A stretch of 49,649 nt of DNA from Chitinophagales bacterium (GTDB taxonomy: Bacteria > Bacteroidota > Bacteroidia > Chitinophagales > Saprospiraceae): assembly GCA_022360175.1 (NCBI GenBank), contig JAKSDI010000259.1, positions 1 to 49,649 on the forward strand. The letters are read 5' to 3'. Shown here piece after piece: positions 25,709-33,870 of the stretch; position 1 is the first letter of the stretch; the number at the start of each line of letters is the position of its first letter. The notes beneath the pieces were generated by a model. It was not told the origin of the DNA. It was given only the letters and a program-made list of their open reading frames with translations, and made no database searches. A program made the position numbers and the translations under genes.

Positions 25709-27292
25709 ATGGATAAATTAATAAAACTAGGCATGCTGTTTTCGCTCATTGCAGTACTCTTTGCAGCATGTGAAAAGGATGAACTAGACATCGATGCCTT
25801 AACGGATTTTCCTCCTGGTATCTATAGCGTTTCTCCTGCCGATAATGGCAAAATTACGATAGGCAACTTCGATGTTAGAGTTGACTTTGTAGATGGGCAG
25901 GCTTCTCCCCTCTCAAGTGCTACCGTCATTATTTCTGATGAGTTTGGCAATGAACTGGGTAGTGCTACTAAAGCTTTGTCTGGCACAAGAGATTCTCTTA
26001 TCATTCCAGGCAGTGACTTTAATGCAGAATTACTGGGGGCTGGTAATTATACGCTTGACATCAGCGTAACAGATTCTAAAGGACAAACTGCTGAACGTAC
26101 CACTGTTTTTGAAATTTCGTTGTTAGCCTTTGCAGCAAATAATAATGAAATGTATCTCGCAGGTGGTTTTAACGGTTGGGGAGCAGATGCTTTTGAATTG
26201 GTAGGAGATTATACCTGGGAGCTAAGAGATGTTGATCTATTAGGAGACGAATGGAAAATCAAGAATACACCAGACTGGACAGATCAGGATTGGGGTGATT
26301 CCGATTGTGATGGTATCATGGAAAACACGACTGGTGGTGGCCCTAATACAGCTTGTGGCTATAGTGGCTTATCAATCGTTACTTTCAATGATCAAACATT
26401 AGAGTATTCTGTACGTCCTGCTGTTGAGTTTGCGACTAATCTATCTGGCCTATACCTAATGGGAGACTTCAATGATTTTGAAGGAGGCGAATTTGGTTTT
26501 TCTCTGGTAGATGACAACACCTGGACTATCGCAGAGGTACCAATGGAGCCTGGTCATAAATTCCGTTTTGCTGAGATGCCCAACTTCATGGGTAAGAATT
26601 TCAGTGATACAGATGGTGATGGTGTAGCTGAAGAATTTGGTGAAACCAATATCGTTTTCCCTGAAAATGCAGAACCAGGCTACTATTCATTCACTTTCAA
26701 TGATGCTACACTAGAGTACAGCTATGAGTTTGTATCTGGCTTCTCTATGATTGAAAGCATCGGTATTATTGGTTCAGCTACTCAAGGTGGCTGGGACAGC
26801 GATACTGACATGATTGATAATGGTGATGGTACTTACTCTGTTTTCATTGGCCTTTTGGATGGTGAAATCAAATTCCGTGCAAATGATGATTGGATAGATG
26901 ACTGGGGTGATGATGATGCAGATGGTGTTGCGGAATATAAAGGTGCTAATATTGCTGTAAGCTTTGGTGTATACAGGATTACTTTTGACCTAAACACCTT
27001 AAATTACACTTTGGAACCAATGAATATAGGTATCATTGGATCAGCTACACCAGGTGGCTGGGACAGCGATACAGATATGACTCCTGATGCAATGAATCCA
27101 AATATCCTAACAGTCAATATAGATTTAATCGATGGCGAAGTGAAGTTCCGTGCGAATGATGATTGGATAGATGACTGGGGTGATGATGATGCCGATGGCG
27201 TTGCGGAATACAAAGGTGCCAACATTGCTGTATCAACAGGTACTTATGATGTAAGCTTTAATATCAATACGCTAGAGTATACGATTAATTAA
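25709..27292 (+). CDS. SusE/SusF-like multi-module carbohydrate-binding lipoprotein
   Basis: A 527-residue lipoprotein from the ATG at 25709 (signal MDKLIKLGMLFSLIAVLFAAC). An Ig-like N-terminal domain (about 30-135) is followed by four modules, each opening with a MYLAGGFNGWG- or IGIIGSATPGGWD-type strand. Each module carries an acidic DxDxDG stretch (DSDCDGI, DTDGDGV, DDDADGV twice) and ends in a TFDLNTLNYT-type strand. This is the layout of SusE/SusF starch-binding proteins, and the acidic loops could bind calcium. The last two modules are nearly identical, showing recent duplication. Third gene of the Sus operon, closed by a strong terminator. It probably holds starch at the cell surface. 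Confidence 0.88.
   Translation: MDKLIKLGMLFSLIAVLFAACEKDELDIDALTDFPPGIYSVSPADNGKITIGNFDVRVDFVDGQASPLSSATVIISDEFGNELGSATKALSGTRDSLIIPGSDFNAELLGAGNYTLDISVTDSKGQTAERTTVFEISLLAFAANNNEMYLAGGFNGWGADAFELVGDYTWELRDVDLLGDEWKIKNTPDWTDQDWGDSDCDGIMENTTGGGPNTACGYSGLSIVTFNDQTLEYSVRPAVEFATNLSGLYLMGDFNDFEGGEFGFSLVDDNTWTIAEVPMEPGHKFRFAEMPNFMGKNFSDTDGDGVAEEFGETNIVFPENAEPGYYSFTFNDATLEYSYEFVSGFSMIESIGIIGSATQGGWDSDTDMIDNGDGTYSVFIGLLDGEIKFRANDDWIDDWGDDDADGVAEYKGANIAVSFGVYRITFDLNTLNYTLEPMNIGIIGSATPGGWDSDTDMTPDAMNPNILTVNIDLIDGEVKFRANDDWIDDWGDDDADGVAEYKGANIAVSTGTYDVSFNINTLEYTIN
26759..27292 (+). repeat. Tandem 267-bp duplication encoding two SusE modules
   Basis: Two copies start at 26759 and 27026. The stretch from 26870 to 26960 matches 27140 to 27230 almost base for base, apart from a few mostly silent changes, while the first third of each unit has diverged more. 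The repeat is in frame, at 89 codons. Confidence 0.85.
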
Positions 27293-27364
27293 AAATATCA
27301 TAGAAATAAAGCCTCTTGTTCTTTCATATTTGGCGAACAAAATCAAGCGATAATTTCAATATGG

Positions 27365-27399
27365 AAAGTGGTGTCGAAGAACTTCGATACCACTTTTTC
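27365..27399 (+). terminator. Intrinsic terminator of the Sus operon
   Basis: AAAGTGGTGTCGAAG pairs with its complement (one G-T pair) across a two-base loop and runs into TTTTTCT, about 75 bases after the SusE-like stop. Confidence 0.88.
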
Positions 27400-27568
27400 T
27401 TTAATTCAATATTAAAATACTCCTACCGGGTACAATTTTTTTTGATCAAAATTCAAGTTTAGATACGCGTTCAATAATTCCCAAAACCTCTCTGGTGGTA
27501 CGTCCTATATGGTTATTGGCAACCCACATCCTACTATTTTACGTCTATATAGATGAAAAATAGAAATC

Positions 27569-28105
27569 ATGAAAAATTTATTTTTGAAATTCTTTGTAGT
27601 TCTGGTTTTAGTTCAATCATGCAATAAAGATGAAAATCCAAGTTGTGAAAACTGTAATTTCACATGCCTGGATATGAATGAAACTGATGTAATATCAAAT
27701 GCCTGTATAGATAATTGGGATTGCACTTTTAAGGTTACACCACAATCAAAGGTGGATGTAAACAATCTTTTAGGGGTGTCAAGCGGAGGTAAAAATGTCT
27801 TTCAGATGATCAATGAAACAGATGGGGTTCTAGAGATTGCTGACGATGAATTCACAAATATATTAGTTTTTGAATTAGATGAATCTCAGGACAGTTTCTC
27901 TGTCGAGGATGGTGAATTAGAAGATATGCAAGTACATTATAAAAGTATTTGTTTTTGCCCAGATGTCGTATTTAAAGAGGTTACCTCAGGTTGCCTACAA
28001 GGCGAAAAACAATCAGATGGGACTTGGTTTATACAAGGCAACCTAAATCTGCCTTCATCTTTTGGAAATGTAGAGATAAAATTTGATGCTCAATTTATGA
28101 ATTGA
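27569..28105 (+). CDS. Cys-rich hypothetical lipoprotein
   Basis: A 178-residue lipoprotein (MKNLFLKFFVVLVLVQSC). The mature N-terminus carries a cluster of Cys (CENCNFTC, then NACIDNWDC) and the middle has ICFCPDVVF, so several disulfides or a metal site are likely. I do not recognise a named domain. The gene follows the Sus terminator by about 170 bases on the same strand and faces the GH13 gene across a terminator. It is therefore transcribed on its own, and a role in starch use is only positional. Confidence 0.65.
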   Translation: MKNLFLKFFVVLVLVQSCNKDENPSCENCNFTCLDMNETDVISNACIDNWDCTFKVTPQSKVDVNNLLGVSSGGKNVFQMINETDGVLEIADDEFTNILVFELDESQDSFSVEDGELEDMQVHYKSICFCPDVVFKEVTSGCLQGEKQSDGTWFIQGNLNLPSSFGNVEIKFDAQFMN

Positions 28106-28191
28106 CAAACAGAATGGAAGAATATATTAATTCGAACAAAAGTATTATTGAAAGCCAGCCATGGGGAAATTTTGACTTTTGTTCGATTTTA

Positions 28192-28227
28192 CCCAACATC
28201 CCAACATCCCAACATCCCAACATCCCA
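28192..28227. repeat. 8-bp tandem repeat, about 4.5 units
   Basis: The unit CCAACATC is repeated in perfect tandem in the gap after the Cys-rich lipoprotein gene. It is non-coding and potentially variable in copy number. Confidence 0.85.
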
Positions 28228-28251
28228 AAATACACTAGCCTAATTTAATAG

Positions 28252-28294
28252 AAGAGGCTGATCCAATAATTAAGTTTGGATCAGCCTCTTTTCT
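28252..28294. terminator. Bidirectional terminator between lipoprotein and GH13 genes
   Basis: The 15-bp perfect stem AAGAGGCTGATCCAA and its complement have a 9-base loop and are followed by TTTTCTGTTTT, between convergent stops. Confidence 0.87.
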
Positions 28295-28315
28295 GTTTTG
28301 TTAAAAGCAGAGAGT

Positions 28316-29707
28316 TTACTGTTGCAATACCAAATACTCCCAAGCCCCTAACTGAATATCCATTTTATCTGCTATTTCGGTAGTACTATTTGCAAAAACA
28401 TTAGAATAACTACCTGATAGTTCTGCATTGTCCAAAGTAATCGATTGGGAAGCATCGCTTAAATTTACAATCACCACTACCCTATTGTTTTCTTTTTCTC
28501 TGTAGAAGGCATATACATCTAAATTGTCAGCAGTATCAATCCGCTGCAATTTTCCACCAGCTTCACCATTCCAAAGGGCAGAATTATCATGCTTTAATGC
28601 CAATAGCGTAGTATAGAAATCTTGCTTCGAATAATTGCCCCATGCAATAGAATCTTTCTCAAAAAACTCCAGGCGTTTATTTAAACCTGCTTCCTGTCCG
28701 CTATAAATAAGCGGCATTCCATCAAAGGTGAATGCCAAGACAGCAAATGCATCAGCAGCTTCTCCCATTCGCTCTTCTATAGTACCATTCCAGGAGTTTT
28801 CATCATGATTTGTAAGGAAGTGCATAAAGTATCCTTTTTTATACTTAGAAGCTTCTTCCTCCAACCATTTGTCTATATCGGTTGCATTTTTATCGCCTTT
28901 CGCTATTTCATTCATTAAATGGTGAAAAGACCAACCATAATTCATATCGAAACCACAGATATTTCGATGCTCCGCATGTTCTGCCTCAGCAAGCATGAAT
29001 ATGTCAGGATTAAGCTGGCGAAGGGTATCAATAGTATTGACCCAAAAATCATCAGGTACTTCTCCTGCTACATCACAACGAAATCCATCTACTCCAACTT
29101 CAGTAAGCCAGAAAGCCATATCCTTTCTCATTTCCTGTCGCATTGCTTCGTTGTCATAGTTGAGATCGGCAACATCCGTCCATCCCCATGATTCTCCTGT
29201 TTTGGGATCAATGGGATCAATAATAGTGCCTGTAGAATCTTGGGTGTAAAAGTCAGGATGTTCTTCGATCCAGCTATGATTCCAACCGGTGTGATTAGGT
29301 ACCCAATCCAATATCACTCTCATGCCCATATCATGTATCTGCTCTACCAAGGCCTTGAATTCGACCATTGTACCAAATTCCGGATTGATCTTGGTATAGT
29401 CAGAAATAGCATAATAACTTCCCAGGCTTCCTTTTTTACGCTTATCGCTGATGGGGTAAATTGGCATCAACCATAAAATATCTACGCCCATTGCTTTCAA
29501 ACGAGGCAGATGTTCCTTAAAAGCAGAAAATGTACCTTCCGGAGTGTATTGTCTGATATTGACTTCATAAATATTATCGTCATTTTCCCAGTCGGTATTG
29601 ACTACTTCAGGCGCTTCTGCAGGAGTATCATCCACTTTTGTTGTTTGACTATCCTCACAGGCAAATGAAGCAGCAGCTATAAATAAAATAAGAAATGTCT
29701 TTTTCAT
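28316..29707 (-). CDS. GH13 alpha-amylase-family lipoprotein (SusG-like)
   Basis: A 463-residue lipoprotein; signal MKKTFLILFIAAASFAC. A GH13 TIM barrel with all catalytic residues is visible: region I DWVPNHTG, nucleophile Asp212 in GVDGFRCDVAG, acid/base Glu241 in MLAEAE and Asp302 in FLTNHDENSW. A small C-terminal beta domain follows (VVIVNLSDASQSITL). Lipidation suggests it is displayed on the outer membrane, like SusG, where it cuts starch or maltodextrin into pieces for SusC. It is the last gene of the minus-strand pgmB-GH65-lipoprotein-GH13 operon, 19 bases after the unknown lipoprotein gene. Exact specificity (amylase, neopullulanase) is not settled by motifs. Confidence 0.9.
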   Translation of the reverse strand: MKKTFLILFIAAASFACEDSQTTKVDDTPAEAPEVVNTDWENDDNIYEVNIRQYTPEGTFSAFKEHLPRLKAMGVDILWLMPIYPISDKRKKGSLGSYYAISDYTKINPEFGTMVEFKALVEQIHDMGMRVILDWVPNHTGWNHSWIEEHPDFYTQDSTGTIIDPIDPKTGESWGWTDVADLNYDNEAMRQEMRKDMAFWLTEVGVDGFRCDVAGEVPDDFWVNTIDTLRQLNPDIFMLAEAEHAEHRNICGFDMNYGWSFHHLMNEIAKGDKNATDIDKWLEEEASKYKKGYFMHFLTNHDENSWNGTIEERMGEAADAFAVLAFTFDGMPLIYSGQEAGLNKRLEFFEKDSIAWGNYSKQDFYTTLLALKHDNSALWNGEAGGKLQRIDTADNLDVYAFYREKENNRVVVIVNLSDASQSITLDNAELSGSYSNVFANSTTEIADKMDIQLGAWEYLVLQQ

Positions 29708-29726
29708 TTTAGTAGTATTACATTAA

Positions 29727-30287
29727 TTACTCCTCTACTCCAAACTGCTTCTTGGTGGGCATGGTTAGCAAGTTGATCACCTTAGTAATCACTCCGGCAG
29801 TGTTGGTTTCGCTAAGGCCAGCCCAGGTCATTGTGTCTCGCACATCGTTCACCCCTTGTATTTCCCACTTTTCATCCTGAGAATCATCTATATTATCCAA
29901 ATAAAGCATTAGCCCTTCAGGTTCTTCCTGAATGCGCCAAACGCCATATCCGGTTTGTTCCTGCCAGATGCCACTTTCATAAGTTCCATCAGGTGCAAAT
30001 TTGAACCATCTGCCTTTATTAGCGGCACGGTCAGCACGTTCTTCTGCAACATAAAATTCAAAAACCCAATAGTCTGCAGTAAGCGTAGTAACCATTGTGC
30101 CTTCTCCCGGATCGAGAGGAGGAAGAAAAGAACCTTTTGCCCCCTTGCTAGGACGGCTTTGAGCATTACCTTCTTCTGTGACTTCAGTTGTAGTGGTTGT
30201 ATTTTCAGTATTTTGATCATTCACTGATGCATCGTCGGTACAACCCATCCAGCCAAGCAGCAGTAATAACAAAATAAAATTTCTCAT
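29727..30287 (-). CDS. Hypothetical lipoprotein within the maltose operon
   Basis: A 186-residue lipoprotein (MRNFILLLLLLGWMGC) with a Thr/Asn/Glu-rich linker of about 45 residues. A compact beta-rich domain follows (TADYWVFEFYVAEERADRA, WFKFAPDGTYESGIWQEQTGYGVWRI, LMLYLDNI). The KFxxDGTYESGxW...GxW pattern resembles small lipocalin-like domains found in Bacteroidota lipoproteins, but I cannot name a family. It lies 19 to 23 bases from its neighbours, between GH65 and GH13, so it is surely co-transcribed with them. A surface accessory role in starch handling is plausible but unproven. Confidence 0.65.
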   Translation of the reverse strand: MRNFILLLLLLGWMGCTDDASVNDQNTENTTTTTEVTEEGNAQSRPSKGAKGSFLPPLDPGEGTMVTTLTADYWVFEFYVAEERADRAANKGRWFKFAPDGTYESGIWQEQTGYGVWRIQEEPEGLMLYLDNIDDSQDEKWEIQGVNDVRDTMTWAGLSETNTAGVITKVINLLTMPTKKQFGVEE

Positions 30288-30309
30288 GATTGATAGTTTC
30301 TATTCGTGA

Positions 30310-32625
30310 TTAATATTTATGCTCAACGCTTACATTGCCATTTCCAGGAATTGTATGCGTTTTATCATACACTTTTAATGTTATAGGAGTGTCGCTATGA
30401 TTAGCAATAGTAGCCTGATTTTTATCTGCTATTACTTCCAAATAATAGTTGCGGAATCTTATCTTGAAAGCATAACTATTCCACTGCTTTGGAATAAATG
30501 GAGCAAACTGTAGTGTATCATTATATACTCTCATTCCTCCAAAGCCTTTAACGAAAGACATCCAGGTACCCGCCATACTTGTAATATGACATCCATCTTC
30601 TGTATCATTGTTATAATCATCCAAATCGAGGCGAGCAGTACGAAGATACATTTCATAGGCTTTCTCTTCTTTTCCAAGCAAAGATGCCTGGATCACATGC
30701 ACACATGGAGACAAAGAGGATTCATGAACAGTGCGTGGCTCATAAAAGTCGAAGTTCTTTCTAATGGTTTCCTTATCAAAATGATCTTCAAAGAAATATA
30801 AGCCCTGTAAAACGTCTGCCTGCTTGATAAAGATAGAGCGTAAAATACGGTCCCACGACCAATTTTGATTGATTGGCCGATCTTCTGGTTTAAGATCATT
30901 CACAGTCAATAACTCCTTATCAAGGAAACCATCATGCTGTACGTAAATTCCTAGTTTTTCATCTTCTGGAAGATACATATTATTGATGATGGCCTTCCAT
31001 TCATTGGTTTCTGTGTGTTTGTAGAATTTGATACGTTCTTCCAGGTTTTTGTATTGTTCTGGAGTATTTTGTTCTACATAGTCAATTGCTTCAATGGTGT
31101 ATTGTAAACACCAGCGAGCAATATAATTGGTGTACCAGTTATTATTGACATTATTTTCGTATTCATTAGGCCCGGTTACTCCATGCATCATGTATTTTCC
31201 TGCCCTTTCGGAAAAATGAACCCGTTGTGCCCAAAAACGAGCAATTCCGATAAGCACCTCCAGTCCATATTCACTTAAGTACTCTTTTTCTCCGGTATAA
31301 CGAACGTAATCATAAATAGCAAATGCGATAGCCCCATTACGATGGATTTCCTCGAAGGTAATCTCCCATTCATTATGACATTCCTCCCCATTCATCGTCA
31401 CCATTGGATAAAGAGCTGCGCCATCCTTGAAACCTAGTTTTGCAGCATTTTCAATAGCTTTTTGCAAATGTTTATGCCTGTAAACAAGTAAGTTCCGGGC
31501 CACTTTTTGATCTGCCGTAGAAAGATAAAACGGGAAGCAATATGCCTCTGTATCCCAGTAGGTGCTACCACCATATTTTTCCCCTGTAAAGCCCTTAGGC
31601 CCAATATTCAAGCGTTCATCTTCGCCTGTATATGTCTGATATAACTGGAAAATATTGAAGCGGATACCTTGTTGTGCCGCTACATCGCCTTCTATTTTTA
31701 TATCGGCTTCTTCCCATTTATTATGCCAGGTGTTGGCGTGGGCTTCCAGTAAAGCATCAAAGCCTGTTTTAAAAGCAGCTTTTACTTTGTCTTTACACAG
31801 TTTAAAAAGTACTTCCTTGTCATGATTAAAGGATGTTACGTTTGCTGCATATTTATAGAGGGTGGTTTCTTGTTCTTCTTCACAGGCTATATCTACAGAA
31901 CAGCCTACATATTTTTCTTTCTGCTGGCGAAAAGAATTGAAGTCTATTTCCTCACCGTTTTGGAAGATGGCAAATTTCATCCCGGTGCAAACCTGGAACC
32001 CCGTTTTCTTAGTTTCAGTGATTACATATCCCTGGCGTCGCTTGACTTTTTGATTGATACTCACCCAAAACTTTTCATCGTAGTTGGAGTCTTCATTGAC
32101 CACATCGCCATCAATATAAGGTGTGATGGTAAGGGTGCCCGAAAAATTTAAAGGAGTTATCGAATAGCGGATAGCACCTATTTCATCTTCTGCCAGGCTA
32201 CAAAATCGCTTAGAAGCTATTTTTACCTTTTTGCCACTCACTAATGTGGCGATGAAAGTACGCTTTAGATAGCCATCCTTCATATTGAGCTCACGACGAA
32301 AATCTTCCACTTCGCAATTGGCAAGATCGAGTGTTTCTCCATCCAGTTCTATATTGATTCCAATCCAGTTAGGTGCATTAAGTACTTTTGCAAAATATTC
32401 TGGATAACCATTTTTCCACCAGCCTACTCTGGTTTTATCCGGATAATAAATACCTGCCAAATAACTTCCCTGTAGTGTTTCTCCTGAAAATTGTTCTTCA
32501 AAATTGGCACGTTGCCCCATACGCCCATTGCCAATACTGAAAACACTTTCTGATATTTTATTATGTTCACGATGGAAGCCTTCTTCGATGATGCTCCATT
32601 CATCGTGTACCAGGTAATCTTTCAT
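30310..32625 (-). CDS. GH65 maltose (or related disaccharide) phosphorylase
   Basis: A 771-residue cytoplasmic enzyme from the ATG at 32625 (MKDYLVHDEWSIIEEGFHRE); the longer start at 32679 adds an unconserved head. It shows NGRMGQRANFEEQFSGETLQGSYLAG at the start, GPKGFTGEKYGGSTYWDTEAYCFPFY, the general acid Glu488 in HGVTGPNEYENNV and RTVHESSLSPCVH. These are the hallmarks of inverting GH65 phosphorylases, which split maltose, kojibiose or trehalose with phosphate to beta-glucose-1-phosphate. PgmB, encoded just upstream, uses that product. With a GH13 amylase and Sus genes present, maltose is the best guess. No signal peptide, so maltose must reach the cytoplasm. Confidence 0.92.
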   Translation of the reverse strand: MKDYLVHDEWSIIEEGFHREHNKISESVFSIGNGRMGQRANFEEQFSGETLQGSYLAGIYYPDKTRVGWWKNGYPEYFAKVLNAPNWIGINIELDGETLDLANCEVEDFRRELNMKDGYLKRTFIATLVSGKKVKIASKRFCSLAEDEIGAIRYSITPLNFSGTLTITPYIDGDVVNEDSNYDEKFWVSINQKVKRRQGYVITETKKTGFQVCTGMKFAIFQNGEEIDFNSFRQQKEKYVGCSVDIACEEEQETTLYKYAANVTSFNHDKEVLFKLCKDKVKAAFKTGFDALLEAHANTWHNKWEEADIKIEGDVAAQQGIRFNIFQLYQTYTGEDERLNIGPKGFTGEKYGGSTYWDTEAYCFPFYLSTADQKVARNLLVYRHKHLQKAIENAAKLGFKDGAALYPMVTMNGEECHNEWEITFEEIHRNGAIAFAIYDYVRYTGEKEYLSEYGLEVLIGIARFWAQRVHFSERAGKYMMHGVTGPNEYENNVNNNWYTNYIARWCLQYTIEAIDYVEQNTPEQYKNLEERIKFYKHTETNEWKAIINNMYLPEDEKLGIYVQHDGFLDKELLTVNDLKPEDRPINQNWSWDRILRSIFIKQADVLQGLYFFEDHFDKETIRKNFDFYEPRTVHESSLSPCVHVIQASLLGKEEKAYEMYLRTARLDLDDYNNDTEDGCHITSMAGTWMSFVKGFGGMRVYNDTLQFAPFIPKQWNSYAFKIRFRNYYLEVIADKNQATIANHSDTPITLKVYDKTHTIPGNGNVSVEHKY

Positions 32626-32738
32626 GTGTTTAAAGGTTTTTAATCCTATGATCCTCCACAGGCATTTGATCATCTTCATAAGGTGATTTATGATTAGATG
32701 AGCCTATGTTTGTTTCATACATTTGTTGTTAAAGAAGA

Positions 32739-33395
32739 TTATTGCTTAATATTAGTCAGTACCTTTTCTAAGTCTAAGTCTTTAAATCCAGGAATTACAT
32801 AATGAGCATGCCCTAGATTTTCAGGGCTCCCCACTCCTACTGCCCAAAATCTACCTGCTAAAGCGGCATCTACTCCTTTGGAAGCATCTTCAAATACAAT
32901 GCATTCTTCTGGTTTCACTCCCATCGCTTCTGATCCAAGTTCAAAGACCTGAGGATCTGGTTTACTCCTCGTATGATTATTCCCATCTATAATGACTTCA
33001 AATCGATCTTCCAGTCTTACCTGCTTAATAATAGTCCCTGCATTTTTGCTACTTGAACCCAATGCAATACGAATTCCTTTGTTTTTTAACTCTTCCAGAA
33101 AGTGTTCAACCCCTTCCAGTATTTCATCAGATTGCATTTTTAGTATGTATTCCCGATACCATTCATTTTTCTGTGCAGCTAATGCTTGTTTTTCATCATT
33201 CGTTCTTTCTACCCCTCCCCATTGCAAAATAAGATTTAGAGAATCCATCCGGCTTACTCCTTTCAATTTCTCATTCTCTTCTTCTGTAAAATCAAATCCC
33301 AGTTCGTTTGCCATTCGCCTCCAGGCTATAAAGTGATATTTAGCAGTATCCACGATTACGCCATCCAGGTCAAATATACAGGCTTTAATCATCAT
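32739..33395 (-). CDS. pgmB: Beta-phosphoglucomutase
   Basis: A 218-residue HAD-superfamily enzyme. The motif I nucleophile and acid lie in CIFDLDGVIVDTAKYHF (Asp9 and Asp11), motif II is LGSSSKN, motif III Lys is in RSKPDPQVF and motif IV is IVFEDASKGVDAALA. The helical cap has KGVSRMDSL, typical of beta-phosphoglucomutases. It converts beta-glucose-1-phosphate to glucose-6-phosphate, completing the GH65 route. It is the first gene of the minus-strand operon, about 110 bases before the GH65 gene. The second ATG (33392) is an equally good start. An inner-membrane maltose transporter, often beside it in related loci, is missing here. Confidence 0.92.
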   Translation of the reverse strand: MMIKACIFDLDGVIVDTAKYHFIAWRRMANELGFDFTEEENEKLKGVSRMDSLNLILQWGGVERTNDEKQALAAQKNEWYREYILKMQSDEILEGVEHFLEELKNKGIRIALGSSSKNAGTIIKQVRLEDRFEVIIDGNNHTRSKPDPQVFELGSEAMGVKPEECIVFEDASKGVDAALAGRFWAVGVGSPENLGHAHYVIPGFKDLDLEKVLTNIKQ

Positions 33396-33870
33396 TATTA
33401 GCTTTGTTGAGTGGCGAATATAATAACTTAATTACGGTGTGAAGCATTTGATATAAAGGTATTTGAGGGATTGTTCTATTTTGATTTTAAGCAAATAACC
33501 AGCGGTATTTAAGTATTAGAAATCGTACTATTGTGATGCATCCTGTTATAATAGGCCAAAAGCGAGTATATTTCATGTACCCCCCCCCATTCACTGATCA
33601 CCAATCACTATTCATCAATAACGAATCACCTACCATATAACGATACCCCCTTCTGGCCAGGCTTCTCCTGCAACATAAAACCGAAATATCTCATTCTTTG
33701 TCCGACATAGCTGATAAACTGACACCTGACACCGTGCACCGTACATCGTACATCACACATCACCCCATATTTCACCCCGAATACTAAACACTGATTTCAA
33801 CAAACTTCTTTCTCTCCGGTTTTCTTGTTATAATTGAATCTTTTATACGAAAAAATAGTACAACAACTTC
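33396..33870. other. 475-bp intergenic region with low-complexity stretches
   Basis: Divergent spacer between pgmB and the TlpA-like gene. It holds a run of nine C at 33580-33588 and, at about 33720-33770, a low-complexity stretch of imperfect CACC/GTACATC repeats. No TAnnTTTG box with good spacing was found on either strand, and no gene is evident. The control sites for both operons must lie here. Confidence 0.5.

Noticed and set aside
33580-33588. C9 run as a promoter phase-variation tract
   Set aside because: It is nine bases long, nearly 300 bases from the nearest downstream start, and not within an identifiable promoter.
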